DNA of 33,000 bases from Negativicutes bacterium (lineage in GTDB: Bacteria; Bacillota_C; Negativicutes; Sporomusales_B; JARLHX01), in contig JARLHY010000204.1 of the NCBI GenBank assembly GCA_031292015.1, positions 1 through 33,000 of the forward strand. Direction: 5' to 3'. Both the position numbers and the translations under genes were made by a program. Positions 16,512 through 22,669 of this stretch are shown here, piece by piece. The notes under the pieces were generated by a model, which saw only the letters and a program-made list of their open reading frames with translations, did no database searches and had not been told where the DNA came from. How positions within the stretch are numbered: the stretch's first letter is position 1; every line of letters starts with the position of its first letter.

Positions 16512-16545
16512 TTGAATAATTATCGATTATTAAGTATAATTATAC
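16512..16545 (+). promoter_or_regulatory. argA promoter overlapped by two ARG-box-like operators
   Basis: The promoter is TTGAAT (16512-16517), 17-base spacer, TATAAT (16535-16540). The -35 overlaps TGAATAATTATCGA (16513-16526), which matches the ArgR/AhrC core TGAATAATTATTCA at 12 of 14 bases. The -10 overlaps AGTATAATTATACA (16533-16546), 11 of 14, which contains a perfect 12-base palindrome. Their centres are 20 bp apart, close to the ~21 bp of paired E. coli ARG boxes. This predicts repression by arginine-bound ArgR. Confidence 0.65.
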
Positions 16546-16563
16546 ATGAAAGAGGGGATATGG

Positions 16564-17016
16564 ATGAATTTTCGCAAAGCGATGTTTACAGATGTTGAAG
16601 CCATTCATAAGCTGATAAATGATTATGCCGATCAGGGGCTGATGCTGCCGCGGTCGCGCAATGTGATCTATGAGACGCTGCGGGACATGATTCTGGCGGA
16701 AGAAGACGGGGTCGTCGTCGGGATCGGCGGCCTGCACCTTATATGGGATGAACTGGCCGAAATCAGGGCCCTGGCGATTAAGCCCGAGGCGGCCGGCAAA
16801 GGTATCGGCGCCCAGATTGTGGAGAAACTGACCACCGAGGCCCGGGAACTGGGGGTTAAAACGCTGTTCGCCCTGACATACCAGACCGGCTTTTTCATCA
16901 AGCAGGGTTTTCACGAGATCCCCAAAGAGAAACTTCCCCACAAAGTCTGGAAGGACTGCATCAACTGCCCCAAGTTCCCCAACTGCGACGAAGTGGCGAT
17001 GATGAAGGAACTGTGA
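16564..17016 (+). CDS. argA: N-acetylglutamate synthase, short GNAT form
   Basis: 150 residues from ATG 16564, which has AGAGGGG upstream at proper spacing. It is a single GNAT acetyltransferase domain: IRALAIKPEAAGKGIGAQIVE is the acetyl-CoA loop. The N-terminal INDYADQGLMLPRS and the C-terminal LPHKVWKDCINCPKFPNCDE stretch with three cysteines are hallmarks of the clostridial stand-alone ArgA type, which lacks the amino-acid kinase domain. It acetylates glutamate, the first step of arginine synthesis. ARG-box-like sites overlap its promoter. Its 3' end is repeated twice downstream as headless copies. Confidence 0.85.
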   Translation: MNFRKAMFTDVEAIHKLINDYADQGLMLPRSRNVIYETLRDMILAEEDGVVVGIGGLHLIWDELAEIRALAIKPEAAGKGIGAQIVEKLTTEARELGVKTLFALTYQTGFFIKQGFHEIPKEKLPHKVWKDCINCPKFPNCDEVAMMKEL

Positions 17017-17066
17017 GCGCGTCCTGACAATTGTTGTGAGGAAGCATGACCCTTCAGAAAACACAA

Positions 17067-17110
17067 GGCGGTACAAAGCTTCAGGGCTTTTGTACCGCCT
17101 GGATTTTTTT
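17067..17110 (+). terminator. argA terminator (unit A)
   Basis: Stem of 13 pairs with one bulge, GGCGGTACAAAGC/GCTTTTGTACCGCC, then GGATTTTTTT. It has a diverged but structurally matching copy at 19,701-19,743, with one compensatory pair change and one G-U. Confidence 0.9.
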
Positions 17111-17132
17111 GTCTTTCAAGAGAGAAATTCAA

Positions 17133-17270
17133 ATGAAAGAGACCGATATTGAGACCGGAACAATCGTACGAGTTTGGGGAAGATACGAAGAAATACCTGT
17201 TGAGATAGACGGCACTAGTTTTAAACTCTTGTACCTTGCGGAAGTAAGAAAAGAATATGTTCCCTTATAG
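17133..17270 (+). CDS. Small hypothetical protein in the argA island
   Basis: 45 residues starting at ATG 17133, with only a weak AAGAGAG ribosome site. It is mixed charged/hydrophobic and appears to form beta strands (TGTIVRVWGRYEEIPVEIDG); no cysteine or membrane helix. The frame is also open upstream through the argA terminator to an ATG at 17046 with GAGGAAG before it. It has AT-rich codon use and lies in the first cargo segment behind argA. I do not recognise it, and it may not be expressed. Confidence 0.4.
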   Translation: MKETDIETGTIVRVWGRYEEIPVEIDGTSFKLLYLAEVRKEYVPL

Positions 17271-17351
17271 CCAAGTATTATCTTGATCGGTTTTTTACTT
17301 TCGACTTTACTTTCGGTTTTGATCTGTGGATTCTGATATAAATAAATTTTC

Positions 17352-17537
17352 CTACTGTATATATGAGTAAATCCAAAGTGCTAATAAATAAGGCCCTGCG
17401 TCATTTCCCTCAACCGGTTGTGGGCCATTTAGGTAGTCTATCTTTGGCATGTTTTCTGGCCTAAAAAACCAAACGACAGCTATAAGAACAACGGCCAGGA
17501 AGAAAGCATAAAGCTCAAATACATCTTCTTTTCTCAT
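17352..17537 (-). CDS. Small single-helix membrane protein
   Basis: 61 residues from ATG 17537, preceded by GGAAGGGG at six bases; an upstream ATG at 17582 lacks such a site. One hydrophobic helix (about residues 8-25, LYAFFLAVVLIAVVWFF) is followed by a polar tail. It is convergent with the 45-residue gene and AT-rich. Family and function are not recognised. Such single-helix proteins occur as toxin, holin-like or regulator peptides, but nothing here points to one of these. Confidence 0.5.
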   Translation of the reverse strand: MRKEDVFELYAFFLAVVLIAVVWFFRPENMPKIDYLNGPQPVEGNDAGPYLLALWIYSYIQ

Positions 17538-17751
17538 CGAAATCCCCTTCCGGACGATATAATAATTGCTATTATTTTCCATGCAATTATTACTATCTCC
17601 TTTTCCTTGTGGATTACCTAGATGATTGAGAGAGCAAGCCCTATAAACTAAGATCCACCCTCAGGGAATGAACTTAGTTTATAAAAGTATACCCGGGCGC
17701 AGAAAAAATAATCGTCTCAGGTAAAGAAAATAACGACAAACACAGCAGCCA

Positions 17752-17885
17752 CGCGGCTTTTTCGCCAAACAGGGTTTTCACGAAATCCCCAAAGAGAAAC
17801 TCCCCCACAAAGTGTGGAAAGCTGCATCAACTGCCCCAAGTTCCCCAACTGCGACGAAGTCGCCATGATGCGGGAACTGAAGTAG
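17752..17885 (+). pseudogene. Headless copy of the argA 3' end (unit B)
   Basis: Encodes FFAKQGFHEIPKEKLPHKVW, then, after a one-base deletion near 17,820, the rest of the ArgA C-terminus in the next frame (DCINCPKFPNCDEVAMM) up to TAG 17883-17885. Similarity to argA starts abruptly near 17,752. Many differences from argA are at third codon positions, so the copy is probably from a related but distinct argA rather than a recent duplicate. No start codon or acetyltransferase core is present. Confidence 0.85.
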
Positions 17886-17970
17886 TGTAAGGGTTGAAGG
17901 GCATTGTTGAAGCATGCTTTACAACTTATGTGAGGCAGTATGAAAAAGTGTTATTGTGGGGACTGTTCAA

Positions 17971-18004
17971 AATACCTCCTGTTTAGCGATAGGAGGTATT
18001 TTTT
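17971..18004 (+). terminator. Terminator of unit B
   Basis: Perfect 10-bp stem AATACCTCCT/AGGAGGTATT with a 10-base loop, followed by TTTT. It is preceded by GTGAGGCAGTATG, the same GAGG-plus-ATG layout found before the hairpins of units A and C. Confidence 0.85.
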
Positions 18005-18024
18005 ATGCGTAAAACCTTCGTAAG

Positions 18025-18144
18025 ATGCAACCCAAAGTGAAACCTCGTGAGCTATTCTGTGGTAACGCCGATAAAGTAATTGACTTTAAGGGCAAAAATG
18101 TATGCCAAGAGTGTCTATCTACAATGGGTACTAAAGCGGTCTAG
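18025..18144 (+). pseudogene. AbrB-family regulator C-terminal zinc-ribbon fragment
   Basis: 39 codons from ATG 18025 to TAG 18142-18144. The sequence LFCGNADKVIDFKGKNVCQE closely resembles the C-terminal CxFCGN...FKGKxVCxxC ribbon of AbrB/SpoVT-type transition-state regulators in clostridia. The N-terminal DNA-binding half is absent, and the first of the four ribbon cysteines is replaced (REL in place of the usual CxF lead). It is probably the tail of a lost regulator gene; its terminator follows at 18,159. A free-standing ribbon peptide is less likely, because no clear ribosome site precedes the ATG. Confidence 0.65.
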
Positions 18145-18158
18145 TAATATGGAGAATG

Positions 18159-18185
18159 GACTAGGGATATCCCCTAGTCTTTTTA
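18159..18185 (+). terminator. Terminator after the AbrB-type fragment
   Basis: GACTAGGG/CCCTAGTC stem with a five-base loop, then TTTTTATTT. The ~155 bases from here to the next gene hold nothing else recognisable. Confidence 0.8.
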
Positions 18186-18341
18186 TTTCTAAAATACTAA
18201 GCCACTCGGGGGCTGCAGATAACATAATTACTCCATTAATAAAAAATTGTATTCCCAGGTCCACTAAGCGTCTTTTGATTCATAGATATTCTGGTTAGAA
18301 CATAATTTATAGCAGTATTAATATGTAACGGAGCGGAATAC

Positions 18342-18713
18342 ATGGAGGAGTTTAAAGTAAGTCCGGAAGAATCGGTATTACTTCATTTAACACCAGAAGA
18401 GGTTACGTTAATTTTTTATGTATTAGGCATTGCTGTCGCAGAACCGTTAACTATTAACGAACTTAATGTCTTGGGGAACGCATTGTTTGAAATGGCAGAA
18501 GTTCTTATCGTTATCGCAACCCAACGAACATTAATTAATGACGCTTTGAAGGCACAGCAAGAAAAAGAATCTGCGGAAAAAGAAAAGAAAGAATCTGCGG
18601 AGAAAGAAAAAGAGGAGAAAAAGTCTAATGAGGAATTGCAGTCGAAGCTTAAAAAGTTACAAGAACAGATTCAACAGTTACAAGAACAAATAAACCAATT
18701 AAAGAAAAAGTAA
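18342..18713 (+). CDS. Island protein with helical domain plus coiled coil (paralog 1)
   Basis: 123 residues from ATG 18342 behind GGAGCGG. Residues about 10-62 form a hydrophobic helical domain (LTPEEVTLIFYVLGIAVAEP, then LNVLGNALFEMAEVL). Residues about 68-123 are an almost pure Lys/Glu/Gln coiled coil with internal repeats (ESAEKEKKESAEKEKEEK, then QEQIQQLQEQINQLKKK). The helical domain is clearly related to the convergent gene at 18,739-19,026. It is AT-rich and part of the argA island. The family resembles small Firmicute proteins of unknown role that contain an LxxLGNxL motif. Confidence 0.6.
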   Translation: MEEFKVSPEESVLLHLTPEEVTLIFYVLGIAVAEPLTINELNVLGNALFEMAEVLIVIATQRTLINDALKAQQEKESAEKEKKESAEKEKEEKKSNEELQSKLKKLQEQIQQLQEQINQLKKK

Positions 18714-18738
18714 TCTATTAGGAATCTACTAGGTTCGG

Positions 18739-19026
18739 CTAGCCCTGACCTGGCTCTTTTTTTAAAAAATCTTGTAAACGATTAAAGATTTCTAAATATT
18801 TTTCTTTTTTCTTTTTTAGTTCCTCATCTGTTTTATGATCGCCAGACATAGTTAATGTATTTCCCACTAGTAATAAGACATTTCCAAGAAGTTCCCGTTC
18901 ATCCGGGTTTAAGCATTGAGTTATTGCTATTCCGGTTAAATTAGCAAGTTGAATTAATTCATCTGTATCAAGTGATTGCATGGAAACCGCGATAAATTTT
19001 ATGCGCGATTCAATTATGAGCTTCAA
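18739..19026 (-). CDS. Island protein related to paralog 1
   Basis: 95 residues if translation starts at TTG 19026, five bases after AGGTGA; a GTG at 19035 overlaps that site. LDTDELIQLANLTGIAITQC followed by LNPDERELLGNVLLLVGNTL aligns with the helical domain of the gene at 18,342. A short Lys/Glu-rich tail replaces the long coiled coil. The two genes converge, with only a weak hairpin (about 18,737-18,755) and T-run between them. Function unknown. A convergent pair of related small proteins suggests partners that interact, but this is speculation. Confidence 0.6.
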   Translation of the reverse strand: MKLIIESRIKFIAVSMQSLDTDELIQLANLTGIAITQCLNPDERELLGNVLLLVGNTLTMSGDHKTDEELKKKKEKYLEIFNRLQDFLKKEPGQG

Positions 19027-19044
19027 TCTAGTCACCTACATGAT

Positions 19045-19072
19045 ATTCTATTTCGTATAAATAATATGTTAA
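19045..19072 (-). promoter_or_regulatory. Predicted promoter for the minus-strand island gene
   Basis: On the minus strand TTAACA (19072-19067), 16-base spacer, TAGAAT (19050-19045), about 20 bases upstream of the TTG start. Confidence 0.5.
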
Positions 19073-19502
19073 TTGATTCGTGATTATTACTGAAAAGCAA
19101 TAGGTCAAGTGCTGACCTTTTTATTCGAGAGCGGGCAACAAGAGATTCGAACTTGCCATCTCTGAACGTATCTGGAAATACTATATTTAGTAGCTTGATG
19201 CTGAAATCAACAAAGTTAGCTACAACATAGTATTGGGTTTATATATTGATGGCACTGGTACATTGTACGCAAAATAATAATTGTCATAGAAATGTAACGT
19301 TGTTATTTGTCAATTCCTGAAAGGGAGAACTCTAATAACGAAATTCGAGTACAACCACAGTCCCTAAATTGCATAAACATGCTCGCATTAAAGCGTATTT
19401 TACAGGGTATAATAATTATGCAAAGTGGCGTTGTGAGGTATCTATGACGCCAAAAATTAATATAGCTAAACAGGTTGAACATCCCGCAAACCCAGTAATA
19501 AC
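19073..19502. other. Gene-free stretch in the island with a tRNA T-arm-like scrap
   Basis: No reading frame with a ribosome site. On the minus strand, 19,160-19,125 reads AAGTTCGAATCTCTTG then TTGCCCGCTC, like the T-loop and 3' acceptor of a tRNA (closest to tRNA-Gly), but the T-stem is imperfect and no 5' half exists upstream. There is a TATAAT at about 19,400 and a short palindrome GTACATTGTAC near 19,260. Otherwise nothing is recognised. Confidence 0.35.
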
Positions 19503-19631
19503 GTCAAACAGGGTTTTCACGAGATTCCCAAGAAAAAACTCCCCCACAAAGTCTGGAAAGACTGCATCAACTGCCCCAAGTTCCCCAACTGCGACGAAGT
19601 GGCGCTGGCAATGGGAAGTGTGATTCTATAA
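19503..19631 (+). pseudogene. Headless copy of the argA 3' end (unit C)
   Basis: The frame KQGFHEIPKKKLPHKVWKD, then CINCPKFPNCDEVA, is intact, but it ends differently (LAMGSVIL, TAA 19629-19631). Similarity to argA starts sharply at about 19,503 with the block CAAACAGGGTTTTCACGA, which is shared exactly with unit B and with one difference in native argA. Downstream, 19,657-19,696 repeats the post-argA sequence (TCCTGACAAT, then TTGTGAGGAAG and ATGACCCTTCAGAAA), so this copy includes the native argA terminator region as well. Confidence 0.85.
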
Positions 19632-19700
19632 GGGATCAAGGGCATTTGTGGTATAGTCCTGACAATCATTGTGAGGAAGTATGACCCTTCAGAAATACAA

Positions 19701-19743
19701 GGTGGTACAAAGCTACAGGGCTTTTGTACTACCTGATTTTTTT
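19701..19743 (+). terminator. Terminator of unit C, homologous to the argA terminator
   Basis: GGTGGTACAAAGC/GCTTTTGTACTACC plus GATTTTTTT. Compared with unit A, the third pair changed from C-G to T-A on both sides and the fourth became G-U, so pairing is kept. Confidence 0.9.
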
Positions 19744-19843
19744 GTTTCCGAATAAGTTTTGAGAGATTAACCTTTGCGCAGGGGATTGTCGAGACGTAAA
19801 GTGAGACTGTCTCTTTGTGTCTAATAGGCAATTAATGCTTTTC

Positions 19844-19868
19844 GGTGTCAAACCGTCCCTGTGACACC
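19844..19868. repeat. Small REP-like palindrome
   Basis: GGTGTCA/TGACACC with an 11-base AACCGTCCCTG centre. The pattern of short GACAC arms around CCGTCCC resembles REP-type sequences linked to RAYT (IS200-like) transposases in Firmicutes. No transposase is present here and only one copy is in the window. Confidence 0.4.
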
Positions 19869-19943
19869 TAACACTATCGGATAGAAGAAGAACTTCCAAA
19901 ACTATAGATACCTTTTAGACAATAATTTATCTCGAATGACAAA

Positions 19944-19972
19944 AAAAGGGCCGCAATTGATGCGGTCCTTTT
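19944..19972. terminator. Bidirectional-type terminator hairpin in the gap before the TPR-DUF2971 gene
   Basis: Stem AAAAGGGCCGC/GCGGTCCTTTT with one G-U and a 7-base loop; A-run on the left and T-run on the right, so it can work both ways. It lies in the ~530-base gap 19,632-20,162. The rest of that gap has only the unit C terminator, the REP-like palindrome, and about 190 bases (19,973-20,162) without any gene I recognise. Confidence 0.7.
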
Positions 19973-20162
19973 GATTATGTAGTACAATGAAGTTGGGAAT
20001 TTATAACAGTAACATCAACTCGGAAAGTGTTATGCATGGACGGTTAAGTAGGCGGAAGATCAAGGATTCCGTCGGGCAATGCGTTGGTATGGTACTAGTC
20101 AATAGATAGGACTCTACATGACTCGTTCTTACCTAAGATAGGATTGAATGGGGAGATTACAG

Positions 20163-21740
20163 ATGAGTGAGAACGATGTGAGTCAACATAATCCCGAAGA
20201 ACGAGAAAAAATTGAACGTAGTACATTCTTTTTTATAAAGGCCAACAATTTCTTTCGTGCCGGAAATTACTTTGAGGCCTTAATCAATGTTAATGATGCA
20301 ATTAGAATTTATGAAAAGAATACTCCGGCGCATACTTTGAAAATCCAGATTCTCTTTGTACGCAAGGAATTTGGCGAAGTTATTTTGCACTTAACAACTT
20401 TAGAAAGTCTATATCCCGATATTTACAATGTTTTAAATGGGGATTTTGCAATAGGGTTGGCCTATCACAACATTCCTAACTCACTTAACGCGGCAGAACG
20501 GTATTATCGCAAGGCAATTCGTAATCCACTGTATCAGGATATCGCATATTTTTATCTTGGGAAGGTCCTTATAGGTCTCCAGAATATCGAGGAAGGACTT
20601 GAATATTTTGTTAAGGCAAATGAACTAAAACCTGATTGGAGTACCCCGTTATTTCAAAGGGCGATAATAATGTGGCAAAACAAACATCCGAGATATAATG
20701 ATGCGGTTTTAGATTTTATAAATAAATTTCCGCATAATGGATTAGAAGTAATCTATTTATTCTCTTTGCCCGTAATGAATACTCCTTTAGGGAAGAAATT
20801 AACTCCTCTTAGCGAACTTTATCATTATACGAGTGAGGAAGGAATAAAAGGTATTATCGAAACAAAAAAATTAAGGTTAACTCGTATCGATTTCTTGAAT
20901 GACCCATCGGAAAGGAATTACTTCGCAAAAGTCATCAATTCAATGATAACTAAGGCAAAAAACATTAATATGGTTCAGTTCGAAACTGATCTAAATGTGG
21001 TCAAGGATTTATTCGAGGCTATTGTTTCAGTTGTTTATGAAAGCCTTAGAATACAGGATTCAGTTAAGAAGTATTATAAAACTTCAATTGTTTCTCGAAT
21101 TGATTTTTTGAACCTTGTAAAGACCTCTGTTAACAGTGGATTTGATAAGTATTATGTTCTATCCTTAACTCAAGAGGAAGATGAATTACCTTTATGGTCA
21201 ATGTATTGCCGAAACGAAGGATATAATATTGAATTTAATTCTACAGAACTAGTAAATAATATGGTTCAACTTCAAACAAACGTTCCTGAGTTGGAACCTT
21301 ATTTAAATATGCAATCAAAAATAATTTATAATCATGGAACTATCTACCAATTAATTTCGTATATTTATAATAAATATTTTGTGAATATCACTGATACTTA
21401 CACTAGAATTAGTCTACTACTGTCCGTAGTAATCGTCGCGTCCGCCTTCGTAAAAAATAAAAAATTTGGATTTGAGAATGAATCTAGGATAGTAGTCGCA
21501 AAAATCCCAAAACCGAACAATCCGGATTCGCATCTAGAGGTACTTTTTCGAATTGCAAACGGTACCCTTATCCCATTTATTGAAATCCCCATTACCGATG
21601 GTACTAATTGGCCTATAAAGAGGATTAAACTTGGCCCTAACAACAAAAGAGATACGGCAGTGCCAGGAATGATTTCGTTCCTTGCAAAACATGGTTTATC
21701 ACACGTCAAGGTTGTTCGGTCGGAGATTCCGCTGCGGTAA
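20163..21740 (+). CDS. TPR-DUF2971 protein, candidate defence gene
   Basis: 525 residues from ATG 20163, seven bases after GGGGAG. The N-terminal ~200 residues are TPR-like helical repeats (for example FFRAGNYFEALINVNDAIRI and AYFYLGKVLIGLQNIEEGLE). Residues about 220-520 match DUF2971: LYHYTSEEGIKGIIETKKL, then RIDFLNDPSE, later YVLSLTQEEDELPLWSMYC, and FENESRIVV near the end. DUF2971 proteins are found scattered in bacterial accessory islands; the HYT...NDPxE layout recalls ADP-ribosyltransferase-like folds, but activity is unproven. Codon use is strongly AT-rich compared with core genes, indicating transfer. It is single, with no obvious partner. Confidence 0.7.
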   Translation: MSENDVSQHNPEEREKIERSTFFFIKANNFFRAGNYFEALINVNDAIRIYEKNTPAHTLKIQILFVRKEFGEVILHLTTLESLYPDIYNVLNGDFAIGLAYHNIPNSLNAAERYYRKAIRNPLYQDIAYFYLGKVLIGLQNIEEGLEYFVKANELKPDWSTPLFQRAIIMWQNKHPRYNDAVLDFINKFPHNGLEVIYLFSLPVMNTPLGKKLTPLSELYHYTSEEGIKGIIETKKLRLTRIDFLNDPSERNYFAKVINSMITKAKNINMVQFETDLNVVKDLFEAIVSVVYESLRIQDSVKKYYKTSIVSRIDFLNLVKTSVNSGFDKYYVLSLTQEEDELPLWSMYCRNEGYNIEFNSTELVNNMVQLQTNVPELEPYLNMQSKIIYNHGTIYQLISYIYNKYFVNITDTYTRISLLLSVVIVASAFVKNKKFGFENESRIVVAKIPKPNNPDSHLEVLFRIANGTLIPFIEIPITDGTNWPIKRIKLGPNNKRDTAVPGMISFLAKHGLSHVKVVRSEIPLR

Positions 21741-22005
21741 AACAGACCCTCGGTACTCTCAACGTGCCTACGGGTTCTCATCCATAAATACTAGGTAAGG
21801 TAGAGTCTCATTTGTTTCCTCAGCTTCCATTCGACATCCCGTCAAATCTCTCTCGGATTTCGGTTCGGGAAAACGAATCTGGGGGAAATTATAACAGGCG
21901 CGAAGGTTCTCATAAGGGCCACGATTTTGACTCATTCATTTCTCGATCTGGATCGAGATTCCTATCAATGATCCGAACCAAATAGAGAGGAAGTGGGTAT
22001 GATGA
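21741..22005. other. Gene-free stretch at the right edge of the island
   Basis: No credible reading frame on either strand. It contains short complementary pieces (ATCTGGATCGAGAT around 21,950). It joins the TPR-DUF2971 gene to the histidine kinase scrap, and base composition becomes GC-richer toward the right. Nothing else is recognised. Confidence 0.4.
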
Positions 22006-22224
22006 ACGCAGGTCAAGACAAGTCAGGAGGCAAATTATACTCCGTTCCGCCCGACGCCTTTCATTACAACAAAAGAGAATGGCGTAGGGTTGGGACTGGC
22101 TGTATGCTACAGGATTGCCGACCGTCATCACGCGACCATTGAGGTGGAAACGGGTCCGGCAGGAACGACGGTCAAATTCTTTTTTAAACTGAAGACTCCA
22201 GATCAACAGCTAAGGAAGGATTGA
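22006..22224 (+). pseudogene. 3' scrap of a sensor histidine kinase (HATPase end)
   Basis: The open frame after the TGA at 22003 becomes kinase-like at TPFITTKENG, then VGLGLAVCYRIADRHHATIE and VETGPAGTTVKFFFKL. This is the G2 box and last strands of the HATPase_c domain, closely similar to the end of the intact kinase at 24,172-25,884. The dimerisation domain and the N and G1 boxes are absent, and the sequence before about 22,045 is unrelated. The final codons (DQQLRKD, TGA) lie inside a perfect palindrome. It is a dead remnant; there is no start. Confidence 0.9.
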
Positions 22225-22255
22225 CAATGTCAATCCTTCCTTAGCTGTTGATCTG
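22199..22255. repeat. Perfect 28-bp palindrome joining two gene ends
   Basis: Left arm 22,199-22,226 and right arm 22,228-22,255 are perfect reverse complements around one central A. The left arm holds the last codons and stop of the kinase scrap; the right arm holds the last codons and stop of the DUF2508 gene on the other strand. Both proteins therefore end in DQQLRKD. GCTTTTT follows on the plus strand, so it can act as a terminator. Confidence 0.95.
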
Positions 22256-22502
22256 CTTTTTCCGCAATCCCTGACCTGGCTTTTCTCAGGAAATATCTGT
22301 ACTCGCTTTCGGCGGCGAGCATCTGGTATATGGCATAATCTGCCATGTCGGCGTCGGTGGCCTGATTATAACAGCTTTTTGCCCAGGCGAGGTTGCTTTG
22401 GGCTCTCGCCAGCGCCACCGGCAGTGTGGGCAGGGCCAAAGGCGGTTTCCGGCCGCTGCCGAGACAATCCGCGATCCATGTTCCCAAACCTTGTCTTAAC
22501 AT
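22230..22502 (-). CDS. DUF2508 (YaaL-like) protein
   Basis: 90 residues from ATG 22502, preceded by GGAGGG at six bases; an upstream ATG at 22535 is less likely. Family features are LARAQSNLAWAKSCYNQATD and YAIYQMLAAESEYRYFLRKAR, the conserved helical pattern ending in AAExxYxyLLxxAR of DUF2508/YaaL. In Bacillus yaaL lies beside recR and bofA; here it stands alone. No function is established. Its last codons are part of the perfect palindrome shared with the kinase scrap. Confidence 0.8.
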   Translation of the reverse strand: MLRQGLGTWIADCLGSGRKPPLALPTLPVALARAQSNLAWAKSCYNQATDADMADYAIYQMLAAESEYRYFLRKARSGIAEKADQQLRKD

Positions 22503-22669
22503 GTTGATTCCCTCCATGGCCGTAGCGGCAGACATTCGCTTGCAATAAAATATATTATGAACATGTCCGGGCTATGAACGAAATCTGGCTGGTACACCCC
22601 CTGTCACAGTTTTGTCACGTTTGCCGGTTACAATAAGAACATTACATAACAAGGGATGGTGTTTTGGTA

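Noticed and set aside
17061..17110. T-box-like sequence (AAGGCGGTAC / AAGGTGGTAC) near the argA terminators
   Set aside because: The T-box core AGGGTGGNACCGCG is incomplete, there is no specifier stem, and the element lies after rather than before a biosynthetic gene.
17941..18023. 27-codon frame with four cysteines from ATG 17940 over the unit B hairpin
   Set aside because: It has GAGG before the ATG, but the frame is made mostly of a terminator stem. The cysteines may be chance. Kept only as part of the leader observation.
18080..18298. 72-codon open frame on the plus strand
   Set aside because: It overlaps the AbrB-type fragment in another frame and a terminator, and has no ribosome site.
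19369..19623. 84-codon frame overlapping the argA unit C
   Set aside because: It reads the argA tail in the wrong frame and gives a Ser/Lys-rich nonsense sequence.
21995..22143. 49-codon frame from ATG after GAGGAAGTGGG across the kinase scrap
   Set aside because: Its frame is shifted relative to the clear HATPase homology, so it is probably fortuitous.
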